From: Daedaleopsis sinensis
Lineage: Eukaryota > Basidiomycota > Agaricomycetes > Polyporales > Polyporaceae
Direction: 5' to 3'
Assembly (NCBI GenBank): GCA_033807695.1
Contig: CM066300.1
Span: 496,001-560,000 of the forward strand
Length of the DNA stretch: 64,000 nt
In this document: positions 58,561 to 64,000 of the stretch, piece by piece
Layout of the letters: each line of letters starts with the position of its first letter
How positions within the stretch are numbered: the stretch's first letter is position 1
Position numbers and translations under genes: made by a program
The notes under the pieces: model-generated
What the model was told of the DNA's origin: nothing
Database searches by the model: none
What the model saw: only the letters and a program-made list of their open reading frames with translations

Positions 58561-61500
58561 CCATCCATTGACTCCGCTCATTCATTCATTCATGATGCAT
58601 GACTCGTGCGCGACAGAACCGCTCGAGGCTCGAGCCGCCGCCGCCGGCCCACAGCGCTCGCGGTTACAGTGCAGTGCCAGTGGGGGCGCGACGGACGGTG
58701 CAGCGACTCCGAGTGAATTGGCGGACGTCCTGCGCGGACAGTGCACGCCGAAATACGAGCCTCTCGCCACGCGCGCCTCCCGAACTTGATTATCGAGAAC
58801 CGCAGACGTCCGGGGGCTTCGCGACGCTCCTCGTGCACGATGCGCCCTCAGAAACACCGTCGCCCCCGTCCCTACCGCCCGCGCGAGCGTCGGCGACGGA
58901 TGCCCGGTGATGCTGCCAGTGCCAGTAATGCGTCTACGGGGACCAGGCGTTGACGCCCAAGACGCGCGTGCGTGGACGCGGGGAAGCGGGAGGCAGGTGC
59001 ACTTCAGCGCACGCGTGCGCAGGAAGCCGGAAGGATCGTCACAAGCCCAATCCGGCGCGTTCGCTCGGGCAAACCTTGTTCGAGGCCAAGAAACGCCTGC
59101 GGCTTGGCCGACCCGGCGCTGCGGGAAATGACCGTGGGCACCCTGGCATTGATGTTAATATTGGCAGTAGGGGCACGGCGGGAGAGGACGGACGTCACGG
59201 TGCGCGTGGGGGCCTCCGACGACCGTGGTGGCGATCGCGTAACTTGTCGGCGTCGGCGCGAGGCCCACTGGCTTCGCTGCTGCCTTCGCTTCGCCGGGAG
59301 ACATGGAACGCAGGCGGTGGCCGTGCACGAGCACGAGCACGCGCACACGCACGAGTCGCGCACGCGCGTGCACCGTCGTCGTGCTCGGGCGAGCGCAGAG
59401 GAGCCGGCGGAAATGAAAATGCGGGGTCAGCGCAAAGGCGGATGTGCGAGGATGCCCCGTCCCGGGGCCCAGTGGCGGGCTCAGGCGGTCGGGGGAGCTC
59501 GTTGAACGCCACTGGGCAGAGGGTCCCCCGGGAGGCCTACCCTGGCTGGGGGCCTGCGACCGACCCGGCGGGGACGCCACGGCGTGACTGGCATATTGGC
59601 ATTGTCTCTCTCGGCTTTGCCGTTTTGCGCGCCGCCGTCCATGTGCTACTGCCGTACACCGTCGAGCCGCGAGCTTCTCCGTGGCGAGCTGCGGACTCGG
59701 GAGAAAGAAGAAGAGCCCGCCGCAGAGGCGCGTGTGGTTCGCAGCGTTCGTGCCAAGCGGTATCGTGTCCGCACGGGTGGTGCCTCGGCATGTGGCCAGC
59801 ATTCGCGGCGGAGAGGCGAGTGCAGAAGGATGGCGGAGATGAGCGCCATCCAGAGCATTGTCACTGGGCGGACGACTCGGGTGCCACACACTCGTCGTCC
59901 ATGATGATGTGGACCCTGCTCGCGAATATGCTCCACATGCCCGCTGGCACCTGCCGCCCGCCGCCCGCCGCTCACGCTCACGATTCGCCTGGAGGCAGCT
60001 CCGTGCGCCGCAGCCGGTGACAGCTTCCGTGAGGTTATGCCAAAGGCGGGAGGCATATCACGACTTCGGCATCGCAGGACGCGCAGGCACGACGGAGACC
60101 GCGCTGATGCCTCGGACTTGCTCCATACAGGCATCCGCCCACGCCAGGCCCAAGCCCGGGTGCGCTCGCGCATGACGAACCTCGAGCCTGGACCAGCCTG
60201 AGGAGACGGGGACAAGGGAGCGGACGGCGCCGCTCGCAAGTACTCGCATGGGGCGATCAGGCTTCGTGTTCGCCGCTCGGCATGGACGTAGCCGTTCGAC
60301 GCGCGCGTCTTGTGGTTCAGCTCCAAGCCCAAAGCAGAGGGTCCCCCGATCTCTCCTTCAGAGGCGTGGCCTCAGCCTCCCCGTCTGCGGGTCTCGGGCC
60401 CAGGCTGCGAGGTGCGAGGTGCGAGCCGCGGCCTGCTACCGACCGTCCGTGGCGGAGAGAGCGTGCACAGCGTGCGGTGAGTGACTCGGAAGGAGCATGG
60501 GCGGCTGGCACCGAACAGGTACCGGGGGACGGGAACAGGGTTGCTTCGACGAGACGCAAGGAGTGCAAGGGGAGAGAGGGTGATAGGCCGCGATGCTGGG
60601 ACGCTGGGACGTTGAAGAACGCGAAGATGGACAGGGTGGAAGACACCGGGTAAAGCCTCCGATCGCGTCACGTCGAGCAGGGGGCCTTCTGCGCTCTCCG
60701 GCCGTGAGACGACGTCGGCAGTGGGCTGAGGAGCCGAGGTTGCGTGGACGCCCTCGAACGCGACCCGGGGCGCGAACGCACCCCCTGGCAGGTAAACGTA
60801 AGAGCGAGCAGCGAGCACGGTGTGGTTCGGGTCAAGCGGCGCCAATGCGAAGCCAGCATGCGCAGAGGCACGGTAGATAGACGATCAAGGTTGCCACCTA
60901 ATCGGGTGCACTTTGTACGCCAAACGGCACATACCCTGGAGATGAAAGCAATTGCTGAACTGGCGATTGGCTGCTAGGAACGACGCTTCGTCGTGCCGTG
61001 CGAATGCCACGCGTTACTTCGTCCGACGGTTTGTGTCTAAATGCTAACGAGGACGTTGCGTCAATAGATAGGGCTTGGACGAGTATTTTCTCATACTCAC
61101 CCAAGATCATGGGACAGCGCTGTCAGCGCGTTACCACACTCCGTTGGGGCAATCTCATCGATCGACATTGTCTAGGGTGGAAAGGCCCAGAATCGTCAGT
61201 GGCAGTCTCCCACAGCGGCTAGTATGCTCAGACGCCGCGGAGAACGTCGACGCAGTCCGGAGAGAACAAAGGTGGCCGCTCTTGGTCAATGTGACCCACC
61301 TGTATGTCCCAGGGATAGAGGGGGCGCTAAGAGCATGACGACTGCGTCTACGCGCTGCGCACAAGTCGAGGTGGTGCTGCTCACTGAAGGAAGGTGAGCT
61401 TTCACCCATCAAGTCATGATTTGGGTTTTGGCCATGCACGAGCTTACCGTAAGTTATAACCCTTCGGCTAGTCGCGGGAAAGTCTAGGATACCGAACTTG

Positions 61501-62186
61501 GATCAACAACCTCTCGGAGTACACAATTAGTCATAACGGGACAGAAACATACAAGATCAGGCTCCGTAGCGAGGGTGAACTGATATCCCGCATTAGCGGA
61601 GCACCACCTCCGCTGATCGCAGAACTGCGATAATGACTAGGGACTGTGACCGACCGGCGACTGGCGCGGGCCCAGCCGCGATTCGATCTTGTCGTCCGCA
61701 GGTCGAACCTCGTTGTGCTGCGCATCAGCGCCCAAGAACTTCCAAGCTTCAAGTCGCGGTCGATGAAGACCGCCATTCTGTGAGGGTTCAGTGACTCGCG
61801 CAGTCGGAAAGTTCAGGCCAACTGACAGCGGTCGCAATAAACTATGAGCGATGGTCGATTTCGTATCGAGCTGCGCACCTTACTCTCGACATCGAGACTA
61901 GCGGAGACCTATCAATAGGCACAGAACAAAGCACTCACAGCGGGCGTATCTTGTAATTTGCGTCTTACTGTAACGAGAGGGACTTGCCAGGAGATAGCCT
62001 GAACTTGCCGGGCCGGAGGTAGTATGTGGCCGGCGCTCACCGGTCCCGGGTGCAGAATCAACCGGCATGGGCGGCTTCTGCACCGGTTTAAAGTCGCACT
62101 GGCGTCTGTGCTCACGGAAGGACTACCACGTCGACAAAAGCGCAGTCGGTTCTCTATTGCCTCGCCAGACAGAAAGAACAAACAGC

Positions 62187-63543
62187 ATGGCTAAACAGTA
62201 CATTGAGCCTCCGCCGGTCGACTCAACCGAGGTCTTCAAAAGTGATATATTCAAGGGCAAGGTTCTCTTCTGTACCGGCGGCGGCTCCGGTATTTGCAAG
62301 GGGATGACCGAGGCCGTGGTATGCCTTCTGTTCCTCGCCGCATGTTCGGTGGTCTCTCTCTTACAGCATGACTAGATGCGCCACGGCGCAAATGCTGCCA
62401 TCGTCGGCCGCACGTATGTCCTCCGGTTCGGGTCGCATGCGCTAGCACACGCTCACCTTTTTCTTGCCAAGGCTGGATCGCATCCAGGCTTCCGCTAAGG
62501 AGCTGGCTTCCATCACCGGGAGGGAGTGTTTGGCCCTCCAGGCGGATGTGCGGAGCCCCCAGCAAGTCCGGGAGGCCGTCGCGAAGACCGTCGCCAAGTA
62601 TGGCAGAATCGACTTCGTCATCTGCGGTAAATGTCTCGTGATCACCGCCGGGGTGCTCAGACTGATTTCTCCGTCTCTGCGTGCACACAGGGGCGGCTGG
62701 GAACTTCCTCGCGCCGATCTCCAAGCTGTCCGAGAACGGCTTCAGGGCTGTCATTGAGATTGACACGGTACGTGGCTCCCCGCCACCCACCGCACGACAC
62801 CGACGATGTTCTGACCTCTGCCGTGAGAACAGCTCGGTACGTACAACACCATCAAGGCCACGCTTCCCCACTTGCGCGCCTCCAAAGGGTCGTACATTCA
62901 CGTCAGTGCGACTTTGCACTACCGCGGTACGCACCTCCCTGCCTACCTAGCCCGCCGCGTGTCCAGACCCCTGAGCCTCCCTCCCCCCTTCTCTTCTTCT
63001 CTCTAGCCACACCCTACCAGGTGCACGTCTCCGCAGCTAAAGCCGCCGTCGACGCGAGTGAGTGAGAACACTGCTGAACCGAGGTGAGGTTATTCACGTA
63101 TGATCACAGCGTCTGCCGTCCTGGCTATCGAAGAAGGGCCCCATGTGAGTCTCTTGCACCATTAGCGCATCTAATCCCATCGCCCGGCCGCATTTCATCG
63201 TCGCTGACCGCGTTTGCGTTTGCGTCTGCATCCGCGTCTGCAGGGCATTCGCTCGAACGTGCTCGCACCCGGGCCCATCGCGAACACGGAGGGCATGTCC
63301 CGCCTGACCACCAAGAACGAGTACGGCAATTTCGTCACCGCGGCGCCGACCGGGCGCGACGGCGACATCAAAGACATCGCGAACGTGACCGTGTTCCTCT
63401 TCAGCCCCGCCGCGCGCTTCATCTCCGGGCAGGTCATCGCCGTCGACGGCGGGTTCGAGCACATCCGCCCGATCCAGCTCCCGTACCCGCAGGCGGTCGT
63501 CGACCCGGACTCGGTCGCCCACCTGATCAAGCCGCGCCTCTGA
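62187..63543 (+). CDS. SPS19: Peroxisomal 2,4-dienoyl-CoA reductase
   Basis: Eight exons (62187-62318, 62376-62413, 62472-62626, 62691-62767, 62833-62926, 63007-63057, 63110-63144, 63244-63543) give 293 residues, the usual size. It reduces 2,4-dienoyl-CoA with NADPH during beta-oxidation of unsaturated fatty acids. The short-chain dehydrogenase fold is shown by TGGGSGI (30-36) for the cofactor, VGRT, ADVR, the DECR-type CGAAGNF (108-114), IEIDTLGTYN, and HVSAAKAAVDA carrying the catalytic Lys near 177. As in relatives, the usual Tyr-x3-Lys pair is not in the normal spacing. Then RSNVLAPGPI, a block before the C-terminal ISGQVIAVDGG. The protein ends in PRL, a match to the peroxisomal PTS1 signal. 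The acceptor of exon 3 is CAAG, otherwise splice sites are standard. Confidence 0.92.
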
Positions 63544-64000
63544 GCGCTGAGCGTGCAGCGTGCAGCGGAGACGGCGGCCGATCTCGTCAACGGTCAGGCG
63601 CAGATGTGCGGATACGAGGATATCCCGCAGGCCGCTCGTGGACGCTAGGCTAAGGCTCCGCTGGGAACCGCGCTCGAGCGTCCGTGTCGGTCGTCCCACG
63701 GAGTGTGGACGGATATGGATGTACGATAGCATGTATCTATTCGAGCACAGGATGTGCGTCCGACGGGCTTGGAAATCGGACACACGCCCCGGTGTGTCCA
63801 GTACCAGTGCGAATCGCGGCCTTTGTCCCGCGCAACATGGCGAAACAGGAAAGTGAGTATGATCGACGGGCGCCTATTCCTGTGGCTTTTGCTGCCTCGT
63901 GAGGAGGACTGCAGAGCAGGAGTTGGCGGCTGCTGACGGCCGGGAGGAGCATGGACATCAGGAAGGACAGATGCGTCTTGAGTGCCTGGAATCCGGAACG
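63544..64000. other. 3' flank of the reductase gene
   Basis: Nothing supported. The open frames are short and overlap on both strands. Confidence 0.5.

Larger units (their letters stand above)
55367..62186. other. 6.8 kb gene-poor, simple-repeat-rich stretch
   Basis: No supported gene. Short tandem arrays include CAGGA/CAGGG at 55448-55487, TGTC/CGTC near 56060-56100, GCATCC and CCCGTA near 56228-56300, GCATGAT at 57442-57472, GAAATC near 57605-57625 and ATTC at 58530-58560. Open frames lie in overlapping pairs on both strands. From about 61000 GC falls and the leader of the reductase gene begins by 62150. Confidence 0.5.

Overview
This window is nuclear DNA of a filamentous basidiomycete, most likely an agaricomycete (possibly Polyporales). 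Genes are cut by many 45-65 nt GT-AG introns with short exons, coding sequence is GC-rich, and several genes have CT-rich leaders with a TATA-like box. The left edge carries a zinc-finger gene of the kind found in Plavaka/CACTA-type transposons. All calls come from reading translations and splice sites by eye; no database search was possible.

Layout. 1-2.7 kb: N-terminal half of a transposon-type gene (minus) and a divergent unknown gene. 4.4-7.1 kb: ten-exon flavin-containing monooxygenase. 8.6-11.6 kb: a secreted unknown protein followed by cytosine deaminase. 13.3-14.7 kb: a Gti1/Pac2 (WOPR) regulator. 15.7-20.4 kb: an Osh1-type oxysterol-binding protein with ankyrin repeats, PH domain, FFAT motif and lipid-binding domain. 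20.7-23.7 kb: a dead second copy of cytosine deaminase followed by an intact paralogue of the secreted protein. 24.7-26.2 kb: histidine protein methyltransferase (minus). 26.4-28.8 and 35.8-38.2 kb: a near-identical 2.37 kb direct duplication, each copy carrying a complete GDT1/TMEM165-family transporter gene. 31.9-32.6 kb: a small basic protein of unknown role. 32.8-35.7 kb: repeat-rich DNA with hints of an unrecognised minus-strand gene. 41.6-43.2 kb: uridine phosphorylase (minus). 43.2-53.5 kb and 55.4-62.2 kb: gene-poor, simple-repeat-rich DNA on either side of an HMG-box transcription factor (53.5-55.4 kb). 62.2-63.5 kb: peroxisomal 2,4-dienoyl-CoA reductase.

The genes do not form one pathway. 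Two loose links stand out: cytosine deaminase and uridine phosphorylase both supply uracil in pyrimidine salvage, and the two transcription factors are of classes that control fungal development. The strongest structural story is duplication: the recent GDT1 block, and an older dispersed duplication of the deaminase and secreted-protein pair whose copies have since diverged in intron number and, for one deaminase, died. I did not find a convincing new multi-gene system.
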